Below are positions 16,955-25,177 of a DNA stretch of 64,000 nt, one piece after another. The position numbers were made by a program, and so were the translations under genes. This stretch comes from Pseudomonas marginalis (GTDB lineage Bacteria; Pseudomonadota; Gammaproteobacteria; Pseudomonadales; Pseudomonadaceae), in NCBI RefSeq assembly GCF_001645105.1, contig NZ_LKEG01000044.1, positions 330,793-394,792 of the forward strand, given 5' to 3'. How positions within the stretch are numbered: position 1 is the stretch's first letter; every line of letters begins with the position of its first letter. The notes below the pieces were generated by a model, which had not been told where the DNA came from, did not search any database, and worked only from the letters and a program-made list of their open reading frames with translations.

Positions 16955-17584
16955 ATGACCGAACCTGCGCCGCTTTCCCGTCCGCAACTTCGACGCATGT
17001 TGCGCAATGCCCGCCGCGCCCTCACGCCGAGCGAGCAGCGCAAGGCCGCCCACGGCCTGTATCGGCAACTGGCACAGCACCCGCTGTTTCGCCGCGCCAA
17101 ACATATCTCTTTGTATTTACCGACGGACGGTGAAATCGATCCGCGCCTGCTGCTGCGCGCCGCCCAGCGCCGTGGCAAGGCCACCTACCTGCCGGTGCTC
17201 AGCGCCTGGCCACGGACCAAGATGGTGTTCCAACGGGTAAGGCCTGGGGAAAAGCTGCTGCCCAATCGCTTTCGCATCCTGGAGCCACGCGTGAATATCA
17301 GCCGCCAACGCAAGGTCTGGGCGCTGGACCTGGTGCTGCTGCCGTTGGTGGGGTTTGATGAGACGGGGGGACGCCTGGGCATGGGCGGCGGGTTTTACGA
17401 TCGCAGCCTGGCATACCTGGCGCGCCGCCAAAGCTGGCGCAAACCGACGCTGCTGGGCCTGGCCCATGAATGTCAGAAGGTCGAGCGTTTGGTGCAGGCG
17501 AGTTGGGATGTGCCGCTGGCTGGCACCGTCACGGATAAGCAGTGGTATATCGCAGAGACGCCACTGGAATCAGCGGCGCCTTGA
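16955..17584 (+). CDS. 5-formyltetrahydrofolate cyclo-ligase
   Basis: The 209-residue enzyme converts 5-formyl-THF to 5,10-methenyl-THF with ATP, salvaging folate. It shows the N-terminal basic motif (RPQLRRMLRNARRALTP) and the signature LVGFDETGGRLGMGGGFYDR near residues 130-150. Location immediately after ssrS is the classical ssrS-ygfA arrangement, where 6S RNA is processed from a shared transcript. Confidence 0.95.
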   Translation: MTEPAPLSRPQLRRMLRNARRALTPSEQRKAAHGLYRQLAQHPLFRRAKHISLYLPTDGEIDPRLLLRAAQRRGKATYLPVLSAWPRTKMVFQRVRPGEKLLPNRFRILEPRVNISRQRKVWALDLVLLPLVGFDETGGRLGMGGGFYDRSLAYLARRQSWRKPTLLGLAHECQKVERLVQASWDVPLAGTVTDKQWYIAETPLESAAP

Positions 17585-17591
17585 AGCCGTG

Positions 17592-17738
17592 TTAACGCTT
17601 GAATTGCTGCTGCACGGGTGACAGTTCAACCGGCGCATCGGTCTTGTTCGACCACAAGCTTTGCGCATACCCGGTGGTCACGACGCCCAGACCAAACAAA
17701 ATCACCAAAATCCATAGTAAATCCGGTTTACGTTGCAT
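17592..17738 (-). CDS. Small single-span membrane protein, 48 residues
   Basis: The reverse strand encodes MQRKPDLLWILVILFGLGVV followed by TTGYAQSLWSNKTDAPVELS and a short basic tail. A basic N-terminus leads into one membrane helix (~8-26) and a short polar tail. GGGGGG lies a few bases upstream of the ATG as a ribosome site. The family is not known to me, and the function is unknown. It lies between the convergent formyl-THF ligase gene and the EVE-domain gene. Confidence 0.72.
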   Translation of the reverse strand: MQRKPDLLWILVILFGLGVVTTGYAQSLWSNKTDAPVELSPVQQQFKR

Positions 17739-17932
17739 CGATTGCCCCCCTTCAGGCACCTCGTACACGATGACAACAACGTTCCAAAGTAGTCCGTTGC
17801 AGCTGCGTCAAGCTTAAAGGCCGGCATTTTGCGGTAACGTGAACCAACACGCAAACCTTGACGCCAACCGACTGTCGGTTTGTCATCAAATTGCCTGACA
17901 ACTTGCCCAATGCCTTTTTCAGGAGCCCCAAA

Positions 17933-18382
17933 ATGGCCTATTGGCTGATGAAATCCGAGCCCGACGAACTCTCCATCAACGGTCTGGAAAAGCTCGGTGA
18001 AGCGCGCTGGGACGGGGTGCGTAACTACCAGGCCCGCAACTTCCTGCGCGCCATGGCGGTGGGTGACGAATTTTTCTTTTATCACTCCAGTTGCCCGGAA
18101 CCGGGTATTGCCGGTATCGGCAAGATCGTCGAGGCGGCCTATCCGGACCCTACTGCATTGGAGCCGCAAAGCCACTACTTCGACGCGAAGGCCACCCCGG
18201 AGAAAAACCCGTGGAGTGCGATCAACGTGGCCCACGTCCAGACCTTTCCCAAAGTGCTCGGCCTCGGTTTCCTGAAGCAGCAAACCGCCCTTGCCGAACT
18301 GCCCCTGGTGCAAAAAGGCAGCCGGCTGTCGGTGATGGCCGTCACGCCCGAGCAATGGGCTGCAGTAATCAACTTGCTTTAA
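17933..18382 (+). CDS. EVE domain-containing protein
   Basis: From MAYWLMKSEPDE (ATG at 17933, preceded by CAGGAGCCCCAAA) the product is 149 residues, the whole of which is one EVE domain: WDGVRNYQARNFLRAM, DEFFFYHSSC, GIAGIGKIVEAAYPDPTA. EVE is a PUA-like fold proposed to bind modified bases in DNA or RNA. The longer in-frame opening at 17858 lacks a good ribosome site. It may be a single-gene unit. Confidence 0.93.
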   Translation: MAYWLMKSEPDELSINGLEKLGEARWDGVRNYQARNFLRAMAVGDEFFFYHSSCPEPGIAGIGKIVEAAYPDPTALEPQSHYFDAKATPEKNPWSAINVAHVQTFPKVLGLGFLKQQTALAELPLVQKGSRLSVMAVTPEQWAAVINLL

Positions 18383-18451
18383 CTGACGGGTATCAACGCC
18401 CCGTCGGGGCAAACCGCTCAAACTAGGACGCTAATGCCGCAGGAAGCCGCC

Positions 18452-19417
18452 ATGTCGACGAATCACCATACCTCCCGTCTTTTCGCCGTCGCACTCATCG
18501 CTTTGTTGTTGGGTGCCGGTGGCTTTGGTTACTGGCGCTCCACCCAGGACCGCCTGCCGGAAGGCATCGGCATGGGCAATGGCCGCTTGGAATCCACCGA
18601 AGTGCAGATCGCCGCCAAGATCCCCGGACGCCTGGCCGAAGTGCGGGTTGACGAGGGCGACAAGGTGCTCAAGGGCCAATTGCTTGCACGCATGGACACG
18701 CGCACCCTCGAAGCCCAGCGCGCCCAAGCCGAAGCCGAAGTACTGCGCGCCAAGGAAAACTTCGCCGCCGCCGAAGCCAATGTGCAACTGCGCCAGAGCG
18801 AGCAACTGCTGGCCAACCAGGAACTCAAGCGCACCCAAGAGCTGTACAAGCGCGGCTTCGCCAGCAGCCAGCTGATCGACCAGCAGCAAGCGCGGCAAAA
18901 CACCGGCAATGCGGCAGTGATTGCCGCCCAAGCGCAGGTCAACTCGGGAAAGGCCGCCATCGGAGCCGCCCAAGCCCAGGTGGCTCAACTTACCAGCGAA
19001 ATCGACGACAGCAGCCTGCGCGCGCCCATCGACGGCATTATCCAATTGCGCCTGGCCGAGCCAGGTGAGGTGCTGGGCGCGGGTGGGCGCGTACTGCTGT
19101 TGATTGATCCCAATGATCAATACATGAACCTCTACCTGCCCGCGTCCGTCACCGGTCGCCTGACCGTCGGCAGCGACGCGCGTATCCTGCTCGACGCCCT
19201 GCCCGGCCAGCCACTGCCGGCCAAGATCAGTTTTGTCGCCGCCAAATCCCAGTTCACCCCCAAAGAGGTGGAAACCCGCGACGAACGCCAGAAACTGGTC
19301 TTCCGCGTCAAACTGCGCCTCACCCAGCCCAGCGCCGTGCCCCAAGCCAAACCGGGCATGCCCGGCGCAGGTTATGTGCGCACGGCTGACACTGACTGGC
19401 CGGCCAACCTGCAATGA
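18452..19417 (+). CDS. HlyD family periplasmic adaptor subunit of ABC exporter
   Basis: From MSTNHHTSRLF (ATG at 18452 with an AGGA site) the product is 321 residues: one N-terminal membrane anchor, then a biotinyl-lipoyl-like half (ESTEVQIAAKIPGRLAEVRVDEGDKV), a long Ala/Gln coiled coil (~85-190) and the second lipoyl half (SLRAPIDGIIQLRLAEPGEV). It links an inner-membrane ABC pump to an outer-membrane channel. The next gene overlaps by 4 nt. It corresponds to the E. coli YhiI position. Confidence 0.93.
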   Translation: MSTNHHTSRLFAVALIALLLGAGGFGYWRSTQDRLPEGIGMGNGRLESTEVQIAAKIPGRLAEVRVDEGDKVLKGQLLARMDTRTLEAQRAQAEAEVLRAKENFAAAEANVQLRQSEQLLANQELKRTQELYKRGFASSQLIDQQQARQNTGNAAVIAAQAQVNSGKAAIGAAQAQVAQLTSEIDDSSLRAPIDGIIQLRLAEPGEVLGAGGRVLLLIDPNDQYMNLYLPASVTGRLTVGSDARILLDALPGQPLPAKISFVAAKSQFTPKEVETRDERQKLVFRVKLRLTQPSAVPQAKPGMPGAGYVRTADTDWPANLQ

Positions 19418-22131
19418 CCGCCCTGGCGCTGCAGGCCACGGGGATCAAGCATCGCTACGGCAAGCAGCAGGCACTGGTCGACATCACTTTCAGCCTGCCG
19501 GCCGGTACGCGCTGCGGGTTGATCGGTCCGGATGGCGCGGGCAAGTCGAGCCTGCTGGGTTTGATCGCCGGGGTTAAAAAGCTTCAGGATGGCCAGTTGC
19601 ATGTGCTCGGCGGCGCCATCGAAGACCGCCGTCACCGCAACAGCCTGTACCCACGCATTGCCTTTATGCCCCAGGGTTTGGGCGGCAACCTGTACCCCGA
19701 GCTGTCTATCCGCGAAAACATCCGATTCTTCGCCACGTTGTTCGGCCTGTCGAAAGCCGATTGCGACCAGCGCATGCACAACCTGCTGCTGGCCACCGAC
19801 CTCGCACGCTTCGCCGACCGTCCGGCCGGCAAGCTGTCTGGCGGTATGAAACAGAAGCTTGGCCTGTGTTGCGCGCTGATCCACGACCCCGACCTGTTGA
19901 TCCTCGACGAGCCCACCACTGGCGTCGATCCGTTGTCACGTCGACGCTTCTGGGAATTGGTCGACAGTGTACGCAGCGAGCGGCCACAACTGACGCTGCT
20001 GGTGGCCACGGCATACATGGAGGAAGCCGAGCAGTTCGAGCATTGCCTGATGCTTGATCGCGGCAAGTTGATCGCCGACGGCCTGAGCAGTGAATTGGCT
20101 GGCGCAACATCCAGCGGCAAATTGGACGAGGCGTTCACCCACTTCCAGGGTGACAGCGCCCACGACAACCAACCGCTGGTGATTCCGCCGCGCGAAGGCG
20201 ACAACACCGACATCGCCATCGAAGCCCACGACCTGACCCTGCGCTTCGGCGATTTCACCGCAGTCAACAACGTCAGCTTCGCCATCGGCCGAGGTGAAAT
20301 ATTCGGGTTCCTCGGCTCCAACGGCTGCGGCAAGACCACCACCATGAAAGTCCTCACCGGGCTGATGCCAGCCACTGAGGGCAGTGCGACGCTGCTGGGC
20401 AACCCGGTCAATGCCAAGGACCTGGCCACCCGCAAGCGCGTGGGGTTCATGTCGCAAAGCTTCTCGCTGTATGGCGAACTCAGCGTGCGCCAGAACCTGG
20501 TGCTGCATGCGCAATTGTTCGACTTGCCCACAGCTGATAGCGGTCCGCGCATTGACGAGCTGATCCAACGCTTCGATCTCATTGACGTCGCCGAGCAAGC
20601 GTCCGGTGAACTGCCTCTCGGCCTGCGTCAGCGACTGTCATTGGCGGTGGCCGTATTGCATCGCCCGGAAGTGCTGATCCTCGATGAGCCCACCTCGGGC
20701 GTCGACCCGGCTGCGCGAGATGATTTCTGGCGGCTGCTGATCGAGCTATCCCGCGAACAAGGCGTGACCATCTTCCTGTCCACCCACTTCATGAACGAAG
20801 CCCAGCGCTGCGATCGCATCTCCCTGATGCATGCGGGCAAGGTGCTGGCCTGCGATACACCGGATGCGCTGCGACGGCAATTTCACGGTGACACGCTGGA
20901 AGCCGCGTTCGTCACCTGCCTGGAACAGGCCCAGGGCGAAGCCGAGCCCGCTGCAGCCACCGCAACCGTCAGCGCGACCAGCGCACCGCCCGTGAGCAAG
21001 CGTGGATTCAGCCTCGCTCGCCTGTTGGCCGTGGCCAGCCGCGAAGGCAAGGAACTGCTGCGCGACAAAGTGCGCATGGCCTTCGCGCTGCTGGGAGCGA
21101 TGTTCATGATGGTGATCTTCGGCTATGGCATTTCCCTGGACGTGGAAAACCTCGCGTTCGCCGTCTACGACCAGGACCAGACGCCGCAAAGCCGCGCCTA
21201 CCTGGAAGCCTTTCGTAGCTCACGCTATTTCGCCGAGCAGTCGCCCATTCAGGATTCGACTGAATTGCACCGACGCCTGCAACGTTCGGAAATCAAACTG
21301 GCCCTGGAGATTCCGCCCGGTTTTGGCCGCGACCTGTACGCCGGTCGCCAGCCCACAGTGGCCGCGTGGCTCGATGGCGGCATGCCGTTTCGCGCGGAAA
21401 CCAGCCGCAACTACGTCGAGGCCGTACACCAGGGCAACCTTGCGCAACTGGCCGAACTGAGCAGCCTGCCCCGCAACGACCTGACCGCCGCCAGGCTGGA
21501 GACGCGCTTTCGCTATAACCAGGACGTGGTCAGCGTGAACGCCATCGGCCCAGGAGTGATGGCGCTGATCCTGGCGTTTATCCCGGCGATGCTCACCGCC
21601 CTCGGCATCGTGCGCGAGAAGGAACTGGGCTCGATCACCAACTTCTACGCCACGCCGCTGACCCGCCTGGAGTTCCTGCTTGGCAAACAAGCGCCCTACT
21701 TGGCCGTCAGCCTGGTCAACCTGGCGGTATTGGTGGCGATGAACCGCTGGTTGTTCGGCGTACCGTTCAAGGGCAGCGGCCTGACACTGGCGTTCGGCGG
21801 GTTGCTGTACGTGCTGGCGACCACCAGCATGGGCCTGCTGATTTCGGCGTTCACCCGTACGCAGATCGCGGCGATCCTCGGCACGATGATCATCACCAGC
21901 CTGCCGACGATCCAGTTCTCCGGGCTGATCGTGCCACGCTCGTCACTGGAAGGAGCGGCGGCATTGATGGGCATGCTGTTTCCGGCCGGGCACTTTCTGG
22001 ATATCGCCGTGGGCACGTTCACCAAGGCCCTGGACCTGCGCCAGTTGTGGCCGCAATGCCTGGCGCTGTTCGGGTTTTTCGTCGGGTTTACCGGGCTGAG
22101 CCTGATCATGCTCAAGAAGCAGGAGGCCTGA
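19414..22131 (+). CDS. ABC transporter ATPase-permease fusion (RbbA/YhiH type)
   Basis: The 905-residue protein has two ATPase domains followed by an ABC-2 membrane domain. First NBD: Walker A GPDGAGKSS (~residue 39), signature LSGGMKQ, Walker B LLILDEPTTGVDP. Second NBD: GSNGCGKTT (~305), LGLRQRL in place of the LSGGQ signature, and VLILDEPTSGVDP. The last ~380 residues carry an extracytoplasmic domain and six membrane spans. E. coli RbbA (YhiH) has been described as ribosome-associated, but the context with HlyD and a second permease indicates export. The substrate is unknown. Confidence 0.93.
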   Translation: MTALALQATGIKHRYGKQQALVDITFSLPAGTRCGLIGPDGAGKSSLLGLIAGVKKLQDGQLHVLGGAIEDRRHRNSLYPRIAFMPQGLGGNLYPELSIRENIRFFATLFGLSKADCDQRMHNLLLATDLARFADRPAGKLSGGMKQKLGLCCALIHDPDLLILDEPTTGVDPLSRRRFWELVDSVRSERPQLTLLVATAYMEEAEQFEHCLMLDRGKLIADGLSSELAGATSSGKLDEAFTHFQGDSAHDNQPLVIPPREGDNTDIAIEAHDLTLRFGDFTAVNNVSFAIGRGEIFGFLGSNGCGKTTTMKVLTGLMPATEGSATLLGNPVNAKDLATRKRVGFMSQSFSLYGELSVRQNLVLHAQLFDLPTADSGPRIDELIQRFDLIDVAEQASGELPLGLRQRLSLAVAVLHRPEVLILDEPTSGVDPAARDDFWRLLIELSREQGVTIFLSTHFMNEAQRCDRISLMHAGKVLACDTPDALRRQFHGDTLEAAFVTCLEQAQGEAEPAAATATVSATSAPPVSKRGFSLARLLAVASREGKELLRDKVRMAFALLGAMFMMVIFGYGISLDVENLAFAVYDQDQTPQSRAYLEAFRSSRYFAEQSPIQDSTELHRRLQRSEIKLALEIPPGFGRDLYAGRQPTVAAWLDGGMPFRAETSRNYVEAVHQGNLAQLAELSSLPRNDLTAARLETRFRYNQDVVSVNAIGPGVMALILAFIPAMLTALGIVREKELGSITNFYATPLTRLEFLLGKQAPYLAVSLVNLAVLVAMNRWLFGVPFKGSGLTLAFGGLLYVLATTSMGLLISAFTRTQIAAILGTMIITSLPTIQFSGLIVPRSSLEGAAALMGMLFPAGHFLDIAVGTFTKALDLRQLWPQCLALFGFFVGFTGLSLIMLKKQEA

Positions 22132-23249
22132 TGCACACGTTCGCACACATCCTGCGGCTGGGGATCAAGGAGCTGACCAGCCTGCGACACGACAGCGTGT
22201 TGTTGCTGTTTCTGTTCTACGCCTTCACCGTCGCCATCTATATGCCCGCCGCCGGCTCGGTGATCGGCGTGCACAACGCCAGCGTGGCGTTTGTGGACGA
22301 AGACCACAGCTCACTCTCACGCCAAATGGCCGAGGCGTTGCAGCCGCCCGAGTTCCAAGCGCCTGTGCCGTTACCCTATGACCAGTTGGACAAGGTCATG
22401 GACAGCGGCGAATACACCTTCGTGATCAATGTGCCAGCGAACTTCCAGGCCGACCTGTTGGCAGGGCGCCAGCCGGGCGTGCAGGTGAATGTGGATGCCA
22501 CGGCGATGAGCCAGGCGTTCATGGGCGCGGGCTACATTGGGCGGATATTTCAACGCGAACTGCTGAGCAACAGCGGACAAACCGATGCCGCCGGCCAGGC
22601 GCCCGCGTTGCTGACCACCCGCGCCCTGTTCAACACCAACTTGGAAGGTGGCTGGTTCCTGGCGGTGATCCAGATCGTCAACAACATCACCATCCTGGCT
22701 ATCGTGCTGACCGGCACGGCGCTGCTGCGCGAACGCGAGCACGGCACCCTCGACCATCTGCTGGTACTGCCACTGACGGCGCTGGAAATCATGCTGGCGA
22801 AAATCTGGAGCAACATGCTCGTGGTGGTGCTGTGCACCTGGCTGTCGCTGGAAGTAGTGGTCAAAGGCCTACTCGGCGTACCGCTGGCCGGGTCGCTGAG
22901 CTTGTTTCTGTTCGTGACGGCGCTGTACCTGTTTGCCAGCACCGCGCTGGGCATCTTCCTCGCCACCCTCGCCCGCTCGACGCCGCAGTTCGGCTTGCTG
23001 GCAATCCCGGTGATCATCCCGATGCTGCTGCTCTCAGGCGGCAGCACGCCGCTGGACAGCATGCCCGAGTGGCTGCAGTGGATAATGCAGGGCTCGCCGT
23101 CGACGCATTTTGTGAGTCTGAGCGCGGCGATTCTGTTTCGGGATGCGGGAGTAAGCGTGGTGTGGCCGGACTTGCTGGCGCTGGCGGGGATTGGGTTGGT
23201 GTTTTTTGCGGTGGCGTTGGCGCGGTTCAGGAAGAGCCTGGCGTCCTGA
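22131..23249 (+). CDS. ABC-2 type transporter permease (YhhJ type)
   Basis: The 372-residue protein has an N-terminal span (VLLLFLFYAFTVAIYMPA), a large periplasmic domain (~50-170) and five C-terminal spans ending in a basic tail. Its ATG shares one base with the upstream stop (TGATG), showing tight coupling. Together with the HlyD adaptor and the fused ATPase it forms the third part of an exporter homologous to E. coli yhiI-yhiH-yhhJ. The longer in-frame opening at 22047 lies within the upstream gene. Confidence 0.93.
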   Translation: MHTFAHILRLGIKELTSLRHDSVLLLFLFYAFTVAIYMPAAGSVIGVHNASVAFVDEDHSSLSRQMAEALQPPEFQAPVPLPYDQLDKVMDSGEYTFVINVPANFQADLLAGRQPGVQVNVDATAMSQAFMGAGYIGRIFQRELLSNSGQTDAAGQAPALLTTRALFNTNLEGGWFLAVIQIVNNITILAIVLTGTALLREREHGTLDHLLVLPLTALEIMLAKIWSNMLVVVLCTWLSLEVVVKGLLGVPLAGSLSLFLFVTALYLFASTALGIFLATLARSTPQFGLLAIPVIIPMLLLSGGSTPLDSMPEWLQWIMQGSPSTHFVSLSAAILFRDAGVSVVWPDLLALAGIGLVFFAVALARFRKSLAS

Positions 23250-23267
23250 GGCGTCTGTACCGCCGTC

Positions 23268-23332
23268 ATCGGGGGCAAGCCCCCTCCCACATTTGATCGC
23301 ATTCCAACTATGGGAGGGGGCTTGCCCCCGAT
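23268..23332. repeat. REP doublet (REPIN-like inverted pair)
   Basis: ATCGGGGGCAAGCCCCCTCC and GGAGGGGGCTTGCCCCCGAT are inverted copies separated by ~25 bp. This is the standard REPIN arrangement of P. fluorescens. It lies between convergent genes. Confidence 0.9.
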
Positions 23333-23346
23333 AGTTGCGTAGCGAC

Positions 23347-23754
23347 TTATTGGATGATCAGGTTGTTGAACAACAGGTCTTCCACCACCGGCTTGCCCGT
23401 CTCGTCGTTCATCACTTGCTGGGTTTGCTTCAACGCTTCCTGGCGCAGCTTTTCCTTGCCTTCAACGGTGCTCATGGCCTCGTTGGTCTGCTGGGTGAAC
23501 AGTGCCACCAGCTGGTTGCGGATCAATGGATCGTTGGCTTTGACCAGTGCTGCCGCCTCGGTGCCGGTCACGCGCAGGGCGATGTCGGCCTTGAACACCT
23601 TGAGCTTCGCCGTGCCATCCAGGCCATAGTTACCCACGAACGGCGGGCTCAGGCTGATATAGCTGACTTTCGGCGCCTCGCCTTCTTTGGCCTCTTCGGC
23701 CTGGGCTGCCATCGGCAAGGTCAGGGCCAGCATCAATAGGATCCACGCTTTCAC
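23347..23754 (-). CDS. FliL-like secreted protein
   Basis: The 135-residue protein opens with a cleavable-looking signal peptide (MKAWILLMLALTLPMAAQA) followed by an acidic stretch and a FliL-like domain (YISLSPPFVGNYG; LKVFKADIALRVTG; LIRNQLVALFTQQ). FliL proteins normally anchor near the flagellar stator by a membrane helix; here the anchor looks cleaved. No flagellar gene is nearby. It is a solitary gene between REP sequences and a quinone oxidoreductase gene. Confidence 0.85.
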   Translation of the reverse strand: MKAWILLMLALTLPMAAQAEEAKEGEAPKVSYISLSPPFVGNYGLDGTAKLKVFKADIALRVTGTEAAALVKANDPLIRNQLVALFTQQTNEAMSTVEGKEKLRQEALKQTQQVMNDETGKPVVEDLLFNNLIIQ

Positions 23755-23904
23755 AGTTCATTCCTCACATTCGGTTGCCGGGTAGCATAACGCTAGCAAG
23801 GCAGAGCACAAGCTTATGGCGACTTATCAGGCCCGGGCATGCTCGTTGACCCAGGGGCATACCCTCCTACACTTATCGGCCACGACGCCAAAAGGAATAG
23901 TCCG

Positions 23905-24882
23905 ATGAAAGCTGTGCTGTGCAAAGCCTTCGGCCCCGCCGAAACCCTGGTGCTGGAAGAGATCGCCAGCCCGGCGATCAAGAAGAACGAAATCCTGCTG
24001 GACGTGCATGCCGCCGGGGTCAACTTCCCGGACACCCTGATTATCGAGGGCAAGTACCAGTTCAAGCCGCCCTTCCCGTTCTCGCCGGGTGGCGAAGCGG
24101 CGGGCGTGGTCAGTGAAGTGGGCGAAAAAGTCAGCCACCTCAAAGTTGGTGACCGGGTCATGGCGCTGACCGGCTGGGGCAGCTTTGCGGAACAGGTCGC
24201 GGTGCCGGGCTATAACGTGCTGCCGATCCCGCCGAGCATGGACTTCAACACGGCCGCCGCGTTCAGCATGACCTACGGCACGTCCATGCACGCGCTGAAA
24301 CAACGGGCCAACCTGCAACCCGGCGAAACCCTGTTGGTCCTGGGCGCCTCCGGAGGCGTGGGCCTGGCCGCCGTGGAAATCGGCAAGGCCATGGGCGCAC
24401 GGGTGATCGCTGCCGCCAGCAGCGCCGACAAACTGGCGGTGGCGAAGGCCGCCGGCGCCGATGAGCTGGTCAACTACAGCGAAACCAGCCTGAAAGACGA
24501 GATCAAGCGCCTGACCGACGGCAACGGTGCCGATGTGATCTACGACCCGGTGGGAGGCGACCTGTTTGACCAGGCCATCCGCGCCATCGCCTGGAACGGC
24601 CGCTTGCTGGTGGTGGGGTTCGCCAGCGGGCGCATCCCGGAGCTGCCGGTGAACCTGGCGCTGCTCAAGGGGGCGGCGGTGGTCGGGGTGTTCTGGGGTT
24701 CATTTGCCCAGCGGCAGCCGCAGGACAATGCGGCGAATTTCCAGCAATTGTTCGGCTGGTACGCCGAGGGCAAGTTGAAGCCGTTGGTGTCGCAGGTGTA
24801 TCCGCTGGAACAAGCCGCCCAGGCGATCAATGACCTGGGGCAGCGCAAGGCGGTGGGCAAGGTCGTGGTCCAAACGCGCTGA
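23905..24882 (+). CDS. NADPH:quinone oxidoreductase family protein (zinc-less MDR)
   Basis: From MKAVLCKAFGP (ATG at 23905, AAGGAA site) the product is 325 residues, a medium-chain dehydrogenase/reductase. The GroES-like half is followed by a Rossmann fold with the AXXGXXG-type motif VLGASGGVGLAAVEIGKAMG (~residues 143-162). The zinc-ligand cysteines of alcohol dehydrogenases are not evident, as in the quinone reductase branch. Likely substrates are quinones or alpha,beta-unsaturated carbonyls. The in-frame opening at 23839 lacks a ribosome site. Confidence 0.93.
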   Translation: MKAVLCKAFGPAETLVLEEIASPAIKKNEILLDVHAAGVNFPDTLIIEGKYQFKPPFPFSPGGEAAGVVSEVGEKVSHLKVGDRVMALTGWGSFAEQVAVPGYNVLPIPPSMDFNTAAAFSMTYGTSMHALKQRANLQPGETLLVLGASGGVGLAAVEIGKAMGARVIAAASSADKLAVAKAAGADELVNYSETSLKDEIKRLTDGNGADVIYDPVGGDLFDQAIRAIAWNGRLLVVGFASGRIPELPVNLALLKGAAVVGVFWGSFAQRQPQDNAANFQQLFGWYAEGKLKPLVSQVYPLEQAAQAINDLGQRKAVGKVVVQTR

Positions 24883-24904
24883 GCGATGTGAAATGCGCTC
24901 ACAG

Positions 24905-24998
24905 GTGGAAGGGGGCTTGCTCCCGATTGCAGGGTGTCAGTCACTGAATCTGTCGACTGAGCCACCGCTATCGGGAGCAAGCCCCCTCCCACATTTGG
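24905..24998. repeat. REP doublet downstream of the quinone oxidoreductase
   Basis: GTGGAAGGGGGCTTGCTCCC (24905) and ATCGGGAGCAAGCCCCCTCC (24970) form an inverted pair ~40 bp apart, a REPIN-like unit upstream of the glpT regulatory region. Confidence 0.88.
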
Positions 24999-25050
24999 AT
25001 CTCCATCACCCTGAAGAACTCAATCACGACCCGCACTTGTCTATTAGCGA

Positions 25051-25132
25051 CATGTTCATAAGAGAACATGCAATTGCGCCCATTTCCTGTGTTTGCCACC
25101 AAGAGGCGATGCTATTTTCGGTAACGAAACTG
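25051..25132 (+). promoter_or_regulatory. Two GlpR-like operators upstream of glpT
   Basis: CATGTTC-ATAAGA-GAACATG (25051-25070) is a perfect 7-bp inverted repeat and matches the 20-bp E. coli GlpR operator architecture (ATGTTC-6 nt-GAACAT). A second site, TATTTTCGGTAACGAAACTG (25113-25132), keeps ATTTTC and GAAAC half-sites. Both lie within 130 bp of the glpT start. GlpR repression lifted by glycerol-3-phosphate is the inferred control. Confidence 0.65.
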
Positions 25133-25177
25133 TAACATTCGCATCCGCAGTCAAAACAAGAAATCTGGAGCCCTTGA

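Noticed and set aside
18434..18451. Earlier ATG for the HlyD-family adaptor
   Set aside because: The ATG at 18452 is preceded by AGGA at suitable spacing and leads directly into the membrane anchor.
22047..22130. Upstream extension of the ABC-2 permease gene
   Set aside because: It lies inside the upstream ATPase-permease gene; the TGATG junction at 22129-22133 fits a coupled start.
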